From assembly GCA_963824105.1 (NCBI GenBank), contig CAWGNN010000006.1, forward strand, positions 372,001 to 436,000: a DNA stretch of 64,000 nucleotides, given 5' to 3'. Origin of the DNA: CAWDVB01 sp963824105 (GTDB lineage: Bacteria; Actinomycetota; Actinomycetes; Propionibacteriales; Nocardioidaceae). Of the stretch, positions 25,058 through 33,992 are shown piece after piece; position 1 is the first letter of the stretch, and each line of letters begins with the position of its first letter. The notes under the pieces are model-generated. The model was not told the DNA's origin. It did not search any database and saw only the letters and a program-made list of their open reading frames with translations. The position numbers were made by a program, and so were the translations under genes.

Positions 25058-25204
25058 AGATCGTAGCCACTCAACCACTTCTCAGGATCAACCCGTTAGG
25101 GACGAACATCCCGCAAAGCCAAGTCGTTACCGAGTCGTTGTAAGCCGTTCTTCAGCAACCGCGAACCCGCGGTGGGCAGAACGAGGCTGGGTGGCGGTCC
25201 GGGG

Positions 25205-26371
25205 TCATCCGGAGACGGCAAGCAAGGCGACCGATGCCAAGATTGCGGCTCCGATGGAGATCGCACCCTCGTCGATGGTCAGGTCCCCCTGGTGCAGGTC
25301 GTAGGTCGGAGAGCCCGGTGACCGGGTGCCGAGCCGGGCCATCGCCCCCGGGGTCTCTTCGAGGTACCAGGCGAAGTCCTCGCCACCCAGGCTCTGGGAG
25401 GTCCCGACCAGCCCGGAGGACCCGACCACCTGACGGGATGCCTCCCCCAGCAACGACGTGGCGTGCGGGTCGTTGACCACCGGGGGCACCCCCCGGACGT
25501 ACTGGACATCGGCATCCACCCCGAACGGTGCCAGGATCTGGCCGACCAGCTCCCGGACCAGGTGCTCGGCATCGGCCCAGGCCACCGCATCGAGCATGCG
25601 GACCGTGCCCGCCGCCTCCCCGAACGACGGGATGACGTTGTGCGCCGATCCGGCGCGGATCCGGCCCCAGACCACACTCGCGCCGGTGCGGGGGTCGAGC
25701 CGCCTGCTCAGGAGCGCAGGCAGCTGGGTCACCAGGGTCCCGAGGGCGTAGGTGAGGTCCTGGGTGAGGTGTGGCCGGCTGGTGTGGCCGCCCTTGCCGT
25801 CGAGCCGGACCGAGATCGTGTCGGCGGCGCCGGTCACCGGACCCTCACGGAGTCCGACCTGCCCCACATCGAGGGAGGGATCGCAGTGCAGGCCGAAGAC
25901 GCCCACAGCGCGGTCCACCAGCCCGAGCTTCACCAGGTCGAGTGCGCCACCGGGCATGACCTCCTCAGCCGGCTGGAAGAGCATCCGCACCCGGCCCGGC
26001 AGGTCCTCCTGTCGACCGAGGTCCGCCAGGGCCAACCCCGCTCCGACGAGAGCGGTGGTGTGCACGTCGTGTCCGCACGCGTGGGAGACACCGGGGACCG
26101 AGCTCGAGCAGGCGAGGCCGGTGCGCTCCTCGACGGCGAGCGCGTCCAGGTCGGCCCGGAGCGCGACCAATGGCCCATCCTCCGGTCCGATCTCGGCGAC
26201 CGCGCCACTGCGCGGCAGCATCTGGACGGCAAAGCCCGCCCGCTCCAGGCGCTCGGCGACAAGCGCGGTGGTGCGCTTCTCCTCCCAGGCGAGCTCGGGA
26301 TGGGCGTGGATGTCGCGTCGCAGCGCGATGAGCTCGGCCTCGTGAGCGGCGACGGCAGCGCGGATGTCCAC
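25205..26371 (-). CDS. M20-family metal-dependent amidohydrolase (AmiA1/AmiB1-like)
   Basis: This 388-residue M20D-type amidase/aminoacylase hydrolyses N-acyl amino acids or similar amides with two metal ions. Metal and catalytic residues are visible: 'RRDIHAHPEL', 'HACGHDVHTTALVG' (metal His/Asp), 'LFQPAEEVMPGGA' (catalytic Glu pair), and 'SQSLGGEDFAWYLE' near the C-terminus. The dimerisation domain lies around 180-290 ('KGGHTSRPHLTQD'). M. tuberculosis has amiA1/amiB1 at the equivalent place between lpdA and pmmB/deoA genes. The substrate is unknown. It is on the same strand as the nucleoside operon but 180 bases upstream of it. Confidence 0.87.
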   Translation of the reverse strand: MDIRAAVAAHEAELIALRRDIHAHPELAWEEKRTTALVAERLERAGFAVQMLPRSGAVAEIGPEDGPLVALRADLDALAVEERTGLACSSSVPGVSHACGHDVHTTALVGAGLALADLGRQEDLPGRVRMLFQPAEEVMPGGALDLVKLGLVDRAVGVFGLHCDPSLDVGQVGLREGPVTGAADTISVRLDGKGGHTSRPHLTQDLTYALGTLVTQLPALLSRRLDPRTGASVVWGRIRAGSAHNVIPSFGEAAGTVRMLDAVAWADAEHLVRELVGQILAPFGVDADVQYVRGVPPVVNDPHATSLLGEASRQVVGSSGLVGTSQSLGGEDFAWYLEETPGAMARLGTRSPGSPTYDLHQGDLTIDEGAISIGAAILASVALLAVSG

Positions 26372-26424
26372 CTCGCAACGCTATCGCGGAGCGGCAGCCG
26401 AACCTCGCCCCGTGTCGCTCACGA

Positions 26425-28002
26425 TCAGAAGACGTCGGGTGGGGAGTAGACACCCCAGATCTCTCGAAGCGCGTCGGAGACCTCCCCGACGGTCGCCCGA
26501 GCCCGGAGCGCATCCTTCATGGGAAGGAGCACGTTGTCGGATCCGGAGGCCGCCTGCTTCAGGCGAGCCAGGTGACCGGCCACCTCGTCGTTGTCCCGCT
26601 CGGCGCGCAGGCGGGTCAGCCGCTCGCTCTGCTCGGCCTCGATGGCGGGGTTCACCCGGAGCGGCTCGTACCGCTCCTCGGAGTCGATGGTGAAGCCGTT
26701 GACACCTACGACGGTCCGCTCACCGGTGTCGATCTCCAGGGCAACGCGATACGCCGACTTCTCGATCTCCCCCTTCTGAAAGCCCTGCTCGATCGCGGCC
26801 ACCGCACCGCCGAGCTCCTCGACCTTGGCCAGCAGCGACCGGGCCTCGGCCTCGAGCTCGTTGGTGAGCGACTCCACGGCATAGGAGCCTGCGAAGGGGT
26901 CCACGGTCTTGGTGAGGTCGGTCTCATAGGCGACCACCTGCTGGGTGCGCAGAGCGAGCCGCGCGGCCTTCTCGCTCGGCAGCGCAATCGCCTCGTCGAA
27001 GGAGTTGGTGTGCAGAGACTGGGTGCCGCCCAGGACCGCGGCCAGCGCCTGGATAGCGACCCGGACCAGGTTGACCTCCGGCTGCTGCGCGGTGAGCTGG
27101 ACCCCGGCGGTCTGGGTGTGGAACCGCAGCATCCAGGACTTCGGACGCACCGCCCCGAACTCATTGCGCATGATGTCGGCCCACATGCGTCGCGCGGCCC
27201 GGAACTTGGCGACCTCCTCCAGGAGGGTGGTGCGCGAGACGAAGAAGAATGACAGCCGAGAAGCGAAGTCGTCGATGTCCTGACCAGCGGCGAGCGCTGC
27301 CCTGACGTACTCGACTCCGTCGGCAAGGGTGAACGCGATCTCCTGCGCAGGCGTCGCCCCGGCCTCGGCCATGTGGTAGCCCGAGATGGAGATGGTGTTC
27401 CACTGGGGCAGCTCCTCGGCGCAGTAGCCGAAGATGTCCGTGGTCAGGCGCAGCGAGTGCTGGGGCGGATAGATGTAGGTGCCGCGGGCGATGTACTCCT
27501 TGAGCACGTCGTTCTGGATGGTGCCCCGGAGCTGGCCCCCGGCAACTCCCTGCTCCTCGGCGACAAGTTGGTAGAGCAGGAGGAGAACCGCTGCCGGGGA
27601 GTTGATCGTCATCGACGTGGACACCTGGTCCAGCGGCAGCCCTTCGAAGAGCACCCGCATATCGTCGATCGAGTCGATCGCCACCCCGACCTTGCCCACC
27701 TCACCATGGGCCAGCGGCGCGTCGGAGTCGTAGCCCATCTGCGTGGGCAGGTCGAAGGCGACCGAGAGCCCCCCGGTCCCGTTCGCGACCAGCTGGCGGT
27801 AGCGCTGGTTGGACTCCTGCGCGGTCCCGAAACCGGCGTACTGCCGCATCGTCCAGGGCCGCCCGGAGTACATCGAGGGATGGATGCCACGCGTGAACGG
27901 GTACTCCCCGGGGTCGCCGAGGAGGCCGGGAGCGTCGAAGCCTTCCAACGCACCAGGACCGTAGACAGGGTCGAAGGGAAGGCCCGACTCGGTGTGCCCC
28001 AT
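26425..28002 (-). CDS. acyl-CoA mutase large subunit (methylmalonyl-CoA mutase family)
   Basis: This 525-residue TIM-barrel catalytic subunit of a B12-dependent acyl-CoA mutase has 'PSMYSGRPWTMRQYAGFG' (active-site Tyr loop), 'GTIQNDVLKEYIARGTY', 'HSLRLTTDIFGYC' (Arg in the carboxylate-binding position of methylmalonyl-CoA mutase) and 'SISGYHMAEAGA' (cofactor His). There is no C-terminal cobalamin-binding domain with DxHxxG, so it needs a separate small subunit, and none is in this window. Length and layout match stand-alone large subunits such as IcmA-type proteins. The retained Arg favours a carboxylated substrate over isobutyryl-CoA, but this is weak evidence. Confidence 0.85.
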   Translation of the reverse strand: MGHTESGLPFDPVYGPGALEGFDAPGLLGDPGEYPFTRGIHPSMYSGRPWTMRQYAGFGTAQESNQRYRQLVANGTGGLSVAFDLPTQMGYDSDAPLAHGEVGKVGVAIDSIDDMRVLFEGLPLDQVSTSMTINSPAAVLLLLYQLVAEEQGVAGGQLRGTIQNDVLKEYIARGTYIYPPQHSLRLTTDIFGYCAEELPQWNTISISGYHMAEAGATPAQEIAFTLADGVEYVRAALAAGQDIDDFASRLSFFFVSRTTLLEEVAKFRAARRMWADIMRNEFGAVRPKSWMLRFHTQTAGVQLTAQQPEVNLVRVAIQALAAVLGGTQSLHTNSFDEAIALPSEKAARLALRTQQVVAYETDLTKTVDPFAGSYAVESLTNELEAEARSLLAKVEELGGAVAAIEQGFQKGEIEKSAYRVALEIDTGERTVVGVNGFTIDSEERYEPLRVNPAIEAEQSERLTRLRAERDNDEVAGHLARLKQAASGSDNVLLPMKDALRARATVGEVSDALREIWGVYSPPDVF

Positions 28003-28057
28003 GACCCGGAAGCCTAGATCCGCGACGGCTCAGGCGCACCGCCCGAGCGCGTGAGAT

Positions 28058-28150
28058 GGTTCACGTGGGCAATCACACAGGGGGTTCACAGCACTTCCTG
28101 GGTCGTCTCTAACTCTCACGACGTCTATGCTGTCGTCGATATCGGTTCAC
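28058..28150 (+). promoter_or_regulatory. mgtA promoter region with three GGTTCAC repeats
   Basis: GGTTCAC occurs at 28058-28064, 28083-28089 and 28144-28150 on the same strand. A possible -10 box TATGCT lies at 28126-28131, with start expected near 28138. The repeats flank the promoter and could be regulator half-sites. Confidence 0.35.
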
Positions 28151-28172
28151 CCAACAAATCGACCGTGGGGCC

Positions 28173-29291
28173 ATGCGCGTAGCCATAGTTACTGAGTCCT
28201 TCCTGCCTCAGGTGAACGGCGTAGCCAACTCGGTTCGTCACGTGGTCGACCGCCTGATCGACACCGGCCATGACCCCTTGGTGATCGCCCCCGCTCCGGG
28301 TCCGGAGGAGTACCGCGGCATCCCCGTGGTGCGGGTCCGCTCGCTGGCTCTGCCCGGGTACAAGTCGTTCCCGCTGGGCCTTCCCGATCTCTCCATCCAC
28401 GACGCCTTGGTCGACTTCAGGCCCAACGTGGTCCACCTGGCCTCGCCCATCGCCCTGGGCGCACTCGGGCTCCGTTACGCCCGCAAGCTCGACATCCCGA
28501 CGGTCGCGGTCTACCAGACCGACATCGCCGGATTCGCCCGCCAGTACGGCATCCGCGCCGATATCGCCGCGGCCCGCTGGATCGGCCGGATCCACCGCCG
28601 CTCCACCCGCAACCTGGTGCCGTCGACCGCGTCGTACCGTCAACTGGCCAGCATGGGCGTGACCGACATCTACCGCTGGGGCCGCGGGGTGAACTTCGAT
28701 CTGTTCGACCCCTCGAACCGCAGCCAGGAGACCCACGACGCGTGGACGGGGCCGGACGGGCACCAGACCGTGATCGGTTTCGTCGGCCGTCTGGCTGCCG
28801 AGAAGCAGGTTGACCGGCTCGTCGAGCTCTACGACCTGCCGGGCACCCGGCTCGTGGTGATCGGCGATGGTCCCGAGCGCGCGGATCTCGAGCGCGAGAT
28901 GCCGAACGCCATCTTCACCGGGATGAGGACCGGCCCGGACCTGGCCCGGGCGTTCGCCTCGCTGGACGTGTTCGTCCATACCGGTGAGCACGAGACCTTC
29001 TGCCAGACCATCCAGGAGGCGCAGGCCAGCAGGGTGGCAGTAGTCGCCCCGCGCGCCGGCGGCCCCATCGACCTGATCGACCACGGCCGGACCGGTCTGC
29101 TCTACAACCATCAGCTCCCGGGGTCCTTCCGGGAGACCGTCGCGGGTCTCGTCGCCGACCCCGCGCTCCGCGCACGTATTGCCGCCGCCGGCCGAGCCAA
29201 GGTCGAGGGGCGCACATGGGCGAGCGTCGTGGACGAGCTCATCGAGATCCACTATCCCGCCGCCATCGTGCGGCACGCGGTGGCCGCATAA
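28173..29291 (+). CDS. mgtA: GDP-mannose-dependent GT4 mannosyltransferase, MgtA-like
   Basis: This 372-residue GT-B glycosyltransferase is close to actinobacterial MgtA/PimB-type enzymes. The N-terminus 'MRVAIVTESFLPQVNGVANSV' contains the glycine loop that starts the acceptor domain. 'YQTDIAGFARQYG' and 'RWGRGVNFDLFDP' are highly typical of this group. The donor site carries 'GFVGRLAAEKQVDRLVEL' and the E-x7-E region near 'HETFCQTIQEAQASRV'. Known relatives mannosylate glycolipids such as glucuronosyl-diacylglycerol at the membrane's inner face. The next glycosyltransferase begins immediately after its stop, so they form an operon. Confidence 0.87.
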   Translation: MRVAIVTESFLPQVNGVANSVRHVVDRLIDTGHDPLVIAPAPGPEEYRGIPVVRVRSLALPGYKSFPLGLPDLSIHDALVDFRPNVVHLASPIALGALGLRYARKLDIPTVAVYQTDIAGFARQYGIRADIAAARWIGRIHRRSTRNLVPSTASYRQLASMGVTDIYRWGRGVNFDLFDPSNRSQETHDAWTGPDGHQTVIGFVGRLAAEKQVDRLVELYDLPGTRLVVIGDGPERADLEREMPNAIFTGMRTGPDLARAFASLDVFVHTGEHETFCQTIQEAQASRVAVVAPRAGGPIDLIDHGRTGLLYNHQLPGSFRETVAGLVADPALRARIAAAGRAKVEGRTWASVVDELIEIHYPAAIVRHAVAA

Positions 29292-30425
29292 ATGAATCAG
29301 TCCCTTCGCATCGCCCAGCTCGCCAACTTCGTCGGACCTGCCTCAGGAGGCATGAAGACGGCGATGACCGAGATCGGCCGAGGCTACGTCGAGGCCGGCG
29401 CCGCCCGGCTGATGATCCAGCCGGGTCCCACGGACTCCTGGGAGTCCACGGACGTCGGTGACGTGGTGACGCTGCGGGCACCTCGCGTGGGCAGCAGCTA
29501 TCGACTCATCATCGAGCCGTGGCGGGTGATCGACGTCCTCGAGGCGTTCCGGCCCACCTCCCTCGAGGTCTCCGACAAGGCAACCATGGTGCCGTTGGCA
29601 CGCTGGGCCCACCGCCGTCGGGCGGGCGCGGTCCTCTTCTCGCACGAGCACCTCTCACAGATGCTCTCCCTGCGTACCGGCTTGAAGGCACCAGTGTCGG
29701 CCACGATCGGGGTCTGGAACCGAGTCCTGGCTCGCACCTTCGACACCATCGTCGTCACCTCCCGCTTCGCGGAGTCCGAGTTCGCCCAGGTGGCGAAGAA
29801 GGCCGGCACCCCGCTGGTTCGGGTTCCGCTCGGGGTGGATCTCGAGACCTTCCGGCCGGACCGCGGCAGCCCGGTCGACGACGGAACGATCCGGCTGGTG
29901 CACAGCGGTCGGCTGTCGCCGGAGAAGAGCCCGAAGCTGGCGGTGGAGGCAGCCGTCGAGCTGCACCGCCGCGGCTACCCGGTGCACATGGACGTGTACG
30001 GAGACGGGCCCCAGCGCGCCGAGCTGGAAGAGGTCGCCCAGGGGGCCCCGGTTACCTTCCACGGACACCAGGCGGATCGGATCACGCTGGCCGAGCGAAT
30101 CGCGTCGGCCGACATCGCGATCTCGGCCTGCCCCGGGGAGACCTTCGGGCTCTCCATCCTCGAGGCGCTCGCGTGCGGCACCCCGGTCGTCACCGCGAAC
30201 GTCGGCGGAGCCGCCGAGCTGATCACCGCCGAGAGCGGAGCCTGGGGCCCCCCGAACCCGGCTGGGATCGCTGACGCCGTCCTCGCCGTGCTCGCGCTGG
30301 ACCCACAGGGGCGCCGTCTCGCCGCGCGCAGTCGAGCCGAGCAGTACCCCTGGTCGGCCACGGTCAAGTCACTCCTCGACGTGCACCGCGCGTGGGCACG
30401 CGGTCGCGCCCTGCATACCGCCTGA
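29292..30425 (+). CDS. GT4 family glycosyltransferase
   Basis: This 377-residue GT-B retaining glycosyltransferase has the N-terminal acceptor loop 'FVGPASGGMKTAM', the linker to the donor domain 'RVPLGVDLETFRP', 'LVHSGRLSPEKSPKLAVEA' for nucleotide binding, and the E-x7-E motif in 'CPGETFGLSILEALACGTP'. The ATG directly follows the mgtA stop codon (TAA then ATG), so the two are co-translated and probably act in one glycolipid or polysaccharide pathway. Donor and acceptor cannot be told from the sequence. Confidence 0.85.
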   Translation: MNQSLRIAQLANFVGPASGGMKTAMTEIGRGYVEAGAARLMIQPGPTDSWESTDVGDVVTLRAPRVGSSYRLIIEPWRVIDVLEAFRPTSLEVSDKATMVPLARWAHRRRAGAVLFSHEHLSQMLSLRTGLKAPVSATIGVWNRVLARTFDTIVVTSRFAESEFAQVAKKAGTPLVRVPLGVDLETFRPDRGSPVDDGTIRLVHSGRLSPEKSPKLAVEAAVELHRRGYPVHMDVYGDGPQRAELEEVAQGAPVTFHGHQADRITLAERIASADIAISACPGETFGLSILEALACGTPVVTANVGGAAELITAESGAWGPPNPAGIADAVLAVLALDPQGRRLAARSRAEQYPWSATVKSLLDVHRAWARGRALHTA

Positions 30426-30626
30426 TGGACCCCGCCGGACGGCCCTTCGATCCCATTTCCGCGACGCGGCCGTTCGGTAATTCAGATCACAAGGCATCCG
30501 GGGCCGGGCCGCCCTAGTTCGTCGATAGAGTGACCGAGTCCCCATCCCACCGATGCAGTCTGTGGTTGTCGTCGCCCGTCCACGAGCGCACTTCCCGGCG
30601 TGCAAGCGAAGAATTCGGAGGATCCC

Positions 30627-31004
30627 TTGGCCAGTTCACCGGCCGGAACCCTGTACCGAGGACGCGAAGGGATGTGGTCGTGGGTCGCCCACCGCATCAC
30701 CGGTGTCACCCTCTTCTTCTTCCTCTTCGTCCATGTGATCGACACCGCGATGATCCGGGTCTCCCCCGAGGCCTACAACACCGCTGTGGAGACCTATAAG
30801 AACGTCGTTGTGGGGCTCATGGAGACCGGGCTGGTCGCGGCGTTCCTGTTCCACGCCCTGAACGGCATCCGCATCGTGCTGATCGACTTCTGGTCGCAAG
30901 GGCCGCGCTACCAGCGCCAGATGACCTACGGCGTTCTGGGGATCTGGGTAGTGCTCTTCGTTCCCTTCGCCATCCGCCACCTGTCGATCGTGTTCGGAGG
31001 CTGA
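30627..31004 (+). CDS. sdhC: succinate dehydrogenase cytochrome b556 subunit
   Basis: SdhC (125 residues) is a three-helix membrane anchor that binds haem b and quinone for complex II. The family signature 'MWSWVAHRITGVTLFFFLFV' contains the conserved S-x-x-x-H-R-x-T-G, and 'FHALNGIRI' in helix 2 has the likely haem-ligand His. I chose TTG at 30627 because GGAGG lies 5 bases upstream; a GTG at 30600 lacks such a site. The leader from mgt genes to this start is 200 bases with only a weak -10 candidate (TAGAGT, 30526-30531). sdhD overlaps by one base. Confidence 0.9.
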   Translation: MASSPAGTLYRGREGMWSWVAHRITGVTLFFFLFVHVIDTAMIRVSPEAYNTAVETYKNVVVGLMETGLVAAFLFHALNGIRIVLIDFWSQGPRYQRQMTYGVLGIWVVLFVPFAIRHLSIVFGG

Positions 31005-31450
31005 TGACGATGGCTACCCTGCACGCCGACCAGCTCCCCGCACCACGTACCCGCCCGGGCAAGGCGAACGACTTCGAGCTCTACAGCTGGCTGTTCATGC
31101 GCGCCTCCGGCGTGCTCCTGGTCATCTTGGTCTTCGGCCACCTCTTCGTGAACCTCATGCTCGGCCAGGGCATCCACCAGATCGACTTCGCCTTCGTCGC
31201 AGGCAAGTGGGCCAGCCCGTTCTGGCAGGTCTGGGACCTGATGATGCTCTGGCTCGCCCAGCTGCACGGGTTCAACGGGCTGCGCACCATCATCAACGAC
31301 TACGCCACCCGGCCCCAGCTGAGGTTCTGGCTGAAGTCGCTTCTGATCCTCGCGACGGTGCTGATCATCGTGCTGGGCACGCTCGTGATCTTCACGTTCG
31401 ACCCGTGCATGGACCCGTCGTCCACCCTTTCTGTCTGCCAGGGGAGCTGA
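31004..31450 (+). CDS. sdhD: succinate dehydrogenase membrane anchor subunit
   Basis: SdhD (148 residues) is the second membrane anchor of complex II, with three hydrophobic helices ('GVLLVILVFGHLFVNLML', 'WQVWDLMMLWLAQLHGF', 'SLLILATVLIIVLGTLVIF'). The conserved 'LFMRASGVLLVILVFGHL' and 'HGFNGLRTIINDY' carry the haem/quinone residues. The ATG at 31004 overlaps the sdhC stop by one base; ATG at 31010 is possible too, as GGAGG lies 9 bases before it. Confidence 0.9.
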   Translation: MTMATLHADQLPAPRTRPGKANDFELYSWLFMRASGVLLVILVFGHLFVNLMLGQGIHQIDFAFVAGKWASPFWQVWDLMMLWLAQLHGFNGLRTIINDYATRPQLRFWLKSLLILATVLIIVLGTLVIFTFDPCMDPSSTLSVCQGS

Positions 31451-31451
31451 C

Positions 31452-33197
31452 ATGACCCAGACCCACACCTACGACGTGGTGATCGTCGGCGCCGGGGGCG
31501 CCGGCATGCGCGCCGCACTGGAGACCGGGGACCGGGTCCGCACCGCGGTGCTCACCAAGCTCTACCCGACGCGGTCCCACACCGGCGCTGCCCAGGGCGG
31601 CATGTGCGCCGCTCTGGCCAACGTCGAGGAGGACAACTGGGAGTGGCACACCTTCGACACCATCAAGGGCGGCGACTACCTGGTCGACCAGGACGCCGCC
31701 GAGATCATGGCCAAGGAGGCGATCGACGCGGTCTTGGACCTGGAGAAGATGGGGTTGCCGTTCAACCGGACTCCGGAGGGCCGCATCGACCAGCGCCGGT
31801 TCGGCGGCCACACCCGCAACCACGGCGAGGCCGCGGTGCGCCGGGCCTGCTACGCCGCGGACCGCACCGGCCACATGATCCTGCAGACGCTCTACCAGCA
31901 GTGCATCAAGCGCGGGGTGGAGTTCCACAACGAGTTCTACGTTCTCGACGTGCTGCTCACCGATGGCCGCGCCTCCGGGGTCGTCGCCTACGAGCTGGCC
32001 ACCGGCGAGATCCACATCTTCGCGGCCAAGGCGGTCATCTTCGCGACCGGCGGGTTCGGCAAGGTCTTCCGCACCACCTCCAACGCTCACACCCTCACCG
32101 GTGACGGGCCGGCCATCATCTTCCGCAAAGGGCTCCCGCTGGAGGACATGGAGTTCTTCCAGTTCCACCCGACCGGTCTGGCCGGACTCGGCGTGCTGCT
32201 GTCCGAGGCCGCGCGAGGAGAGGGCGGCATCCTGCGCAACTCCGAGAACGAGCGCTTCATGGAGCGCTACGCCCCCACGATCAAGGACCTCGCTCCTCGC
32301 GACATGGTCTCCCGGGCGATGGCCAACGAGGTGCGAGAGGGCCGCGGTGCCGGGCCGGACAAGGCGTACGTCTACCTCGATCTGACCCACCTTCCCAAGG
32401 AGCAGATCGACGAGAAGCTGCCCGACATCACCGAGTTCGCACGGACCTACCTCGGCGTCGAGCCGTACACCGAGATGATCCCGGTCTTCCCCACCGCGCA
32501 CTACGCGATGGGCGGCATCCCGACCAACGTCGAGGGTCAGGTGCACTCCGGCAACGACAGCTACGTCCCCGGTCTCTATGCCGCCGGCGAAACTGCGTGT
32601 GTCTCGGTCCACGGCTCCAACCGGCTGGGCACCAACTCCCTGCTCGACATCAACGTCTTCGGCCGGCGGGCCGGCCGGTACGCCGCGGACTACGCCGAGT
32701 CCGTCGAACGCGCCGACCTGCCGGAGAACCCGGAGGAGTCGGTCGTCGCCATGCTGGAGTCGCTGCGCAACAGCACCGGCACCGAGCGGGTGGCCGCCAT
32801 CCGCTCAGAGCTCCAGACGACGATGGACACCAACGCTCAGGTCTACCGGACCGAGGCCTCCTTGAAGCAGGCCCTCAGCGACATCGAGGGCCTGAAGGCT
32901 CGCTACGCCAACGTCGCGGTCCAGGACAAGGGGCAGAGATTCAACACCGACCTGCTCGAGGGCATCGAGCTCGGCTTCCTGCTCGATCTTGCCGAGGTCC
33001 TCGTGGTTGGCGCCCTGGCCCGCAACGAGTCGCGCGGCGGTCACTTCCGTGAGGACTACCCGAACCGCGACGACGTGAACTTCATGCGGCACACGATGGC
33101 CTACCGGGAGTCATCCCCGGACGACGGCCACTCCATCCGCCTCGACTACAAACCGGTCGTCCAGACCCGCTACAAGCCGATGGAGCGCAAGTACTGA
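31452..33197 (+). CDS. sdhA: succinate dehydrogenase flavoprotein subunit
   Basis: SdhA (581 residues) oxidises succinate to fumarate with covalent FAD. Visible are the FAD Rossmann motif 'VVIVGAGGAGMRAAL', the FAD-linking His in 'PTRSHTGAAQGGMCAAL' near residue 43, the substrate loop 'QFHPTGL', the catalytic-region 'HYAMGGIPTNVEGQV', and the C-terminal 'RNESRGGHFREDYP'. Length is normal. GGGAGCTG precedes the ATG, 1 base after sdhD. Its stop overlaps the start of sdhB (TGATG). Confidence 0.95.
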   Translation: MTQTHTYDVVIVGAGGAGMRAALETGDRVRTAVLTKLYPTRSHTGAAQGGMCAALANVEEDNWEWHTFDTIKGGDYLVDQDAAEIMAKEAIDAVLDLEKMGLPFNRTPEGRIDQRRFGGHTRNHGEAAVRRACYAADRTGHMILQTLYQQCIKRGVEFHNEFYVLDVLLTDGRASGVVAYELATGEIHIFAAKAVIFATGGFGKVFRTTSNAHTLTGDGPAIIFRKGLPLEDMEFFQFHPTGLAGLGVLLSEAARGEGGILRNSENERFMERYAPTIKDLAPRDMVSRAMANEVREGRGAGPDKAYVYLDLTHLPKEQIDEKLPDITEFARTYLGVEPYTEMIPVFPTAHYAMGGIPTNVEGQVHSGNDSYVPGLYAAGETACVSVHGSNRLGTNSLLDINVFGRRAGRYAADYAESVERADLPENPEESVVAMLESLRNSTGTERVAAIRSELQTTMDTNAQVYRTEASLKQALSDIEGLKARYANVAVQDKGQRFNTDLLEGIELGFLLDLAEVLVVGALARNESRGGHFREDYPNRDDVNFMRHTMAYRESSPDDGHSIRLDYKPVVQTRYKPMERKY

Positions 33198-33898
33198 TGG
33201 ATGTCACCCTCTCGATCAAGCGCTTCAACCCCGAGGTCTCGGACGACTCCTCCTGGCAGGAGTTCCACGTCAAGGCCGAGCCGACCGACCGGGTGCTCGA
33301 CGCGCTGCACAAGATCAAGTGGGACCAGGACGGGACCCTGACCTTCCGGCGTTCCTGCGCGCACGGTGTCTGCGGGTCCGACGCGATGCGGATCAACGGC
33401 AAGAACCGGCTCGCCTGCAAGACGCTGCTGAAGGACGTCAACCCCGCCAAGCCGATCACCGTCGAGCCGATCATGGGGCTTCCGGTGCTCAAGGACCTCA
33501 TCGTCGACATGGAGCCGTTCTTCGCGGCCTACCGGTCGGTGATGCCCTTCCTGATCGCCGGCGGCAACGAGCCCACGCGGGAGCGGCTGCAGTCGCCGGA
33601 GGACCGCCACCGGTTCGACGACACCACCAAGTGCATTCTCTGCGCGGCCTGCACGACGTCGTGCCCGGTCTACTGGACCGACGGGCAGTACTTCGGCCCG
33701 CAAGCGATCGTCGGGGCACACCGGTTCATCTTCGACAGCCGCGATGAGGGCGGCCAGCAGCGGCTGGAGATCCTCAACGACGTCGAGGGCGTGTGGCGCT
33801 GCCGGACCACCTTCAACTGCACCGACGCCTGCCCGCGCGGCATCGAGGTGACCAAGGCGATCCAAGAGGTCAAGCGGGCCCTGATCTTCCGCTCCTAG
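33197..33898 (+). CDS. sdhB: succinate dehydrogenase iron-sulfur subunit
   Basis: SdhB (233 residues) passes electrons from FAD to quinone through three Fe-S clusters. The plant-type 2Fe-2S ligands are in 'CAHGVCGSDAMRINGKNRLA' (plus the next Cys), the 4Fe-4S ligands in 'CILCAACTTSCPVYW', and the 3Fe-4S ligands in 'CRTTFNCTDACPRGIEV'. It is the last gene of sdhCDAB, which is arranged exactly as in M. tuberculosis Rv3316-Rv3319. Confidence 0.95.
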   Translation: MDVTLSIKRFNPEVSDDSSWQEFHVKAEPTDRVLDALHKIKWDQDGTLTFRRSCAHGVCGSDAMRINGKNRLACKTLLKDVNPAKPITVEPIMGLPVLKDLIVDMEPFFAAYRSVMPFLIAGGNEPTRERLQSPEDRHRFDDTTKCILCAACTTSCPVYWTDGQYFGPQAIVGAHRFIFDSRDEGGQQRLEILNDVEGVWRCRTTFNCTDACPRGIEVTKAIQEVKRALIFRS

Positions 33899-33964
33899 CC
33901 CGGACACGGATCTACCGCGACCCCGTCGCAAGGCCCGCCGGACCGGACGAATGGCCCTAGTTGT

Positions 33965-33980
33965 ATACCCCTAGGGGTGT
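33965..33980 (+). promoter_or_regulatory. CsoR/CstR-like palindromic operator before OsmC gene
   Basis: ATACCCCTAGGGGTGT contains a perfect 12-base palindrome (33967-33978). It matches the ATACCC-N4-GGGTAT type site of CsoR-family repressors (copper CsoR and persulfide-sensing CstR) with one change. It lies 12 bases before the OsmC-family start codon, overlapping the likely promoter. Confidence 0.5.
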
Positions 33981-33992
33981 GACGATGCGGGC

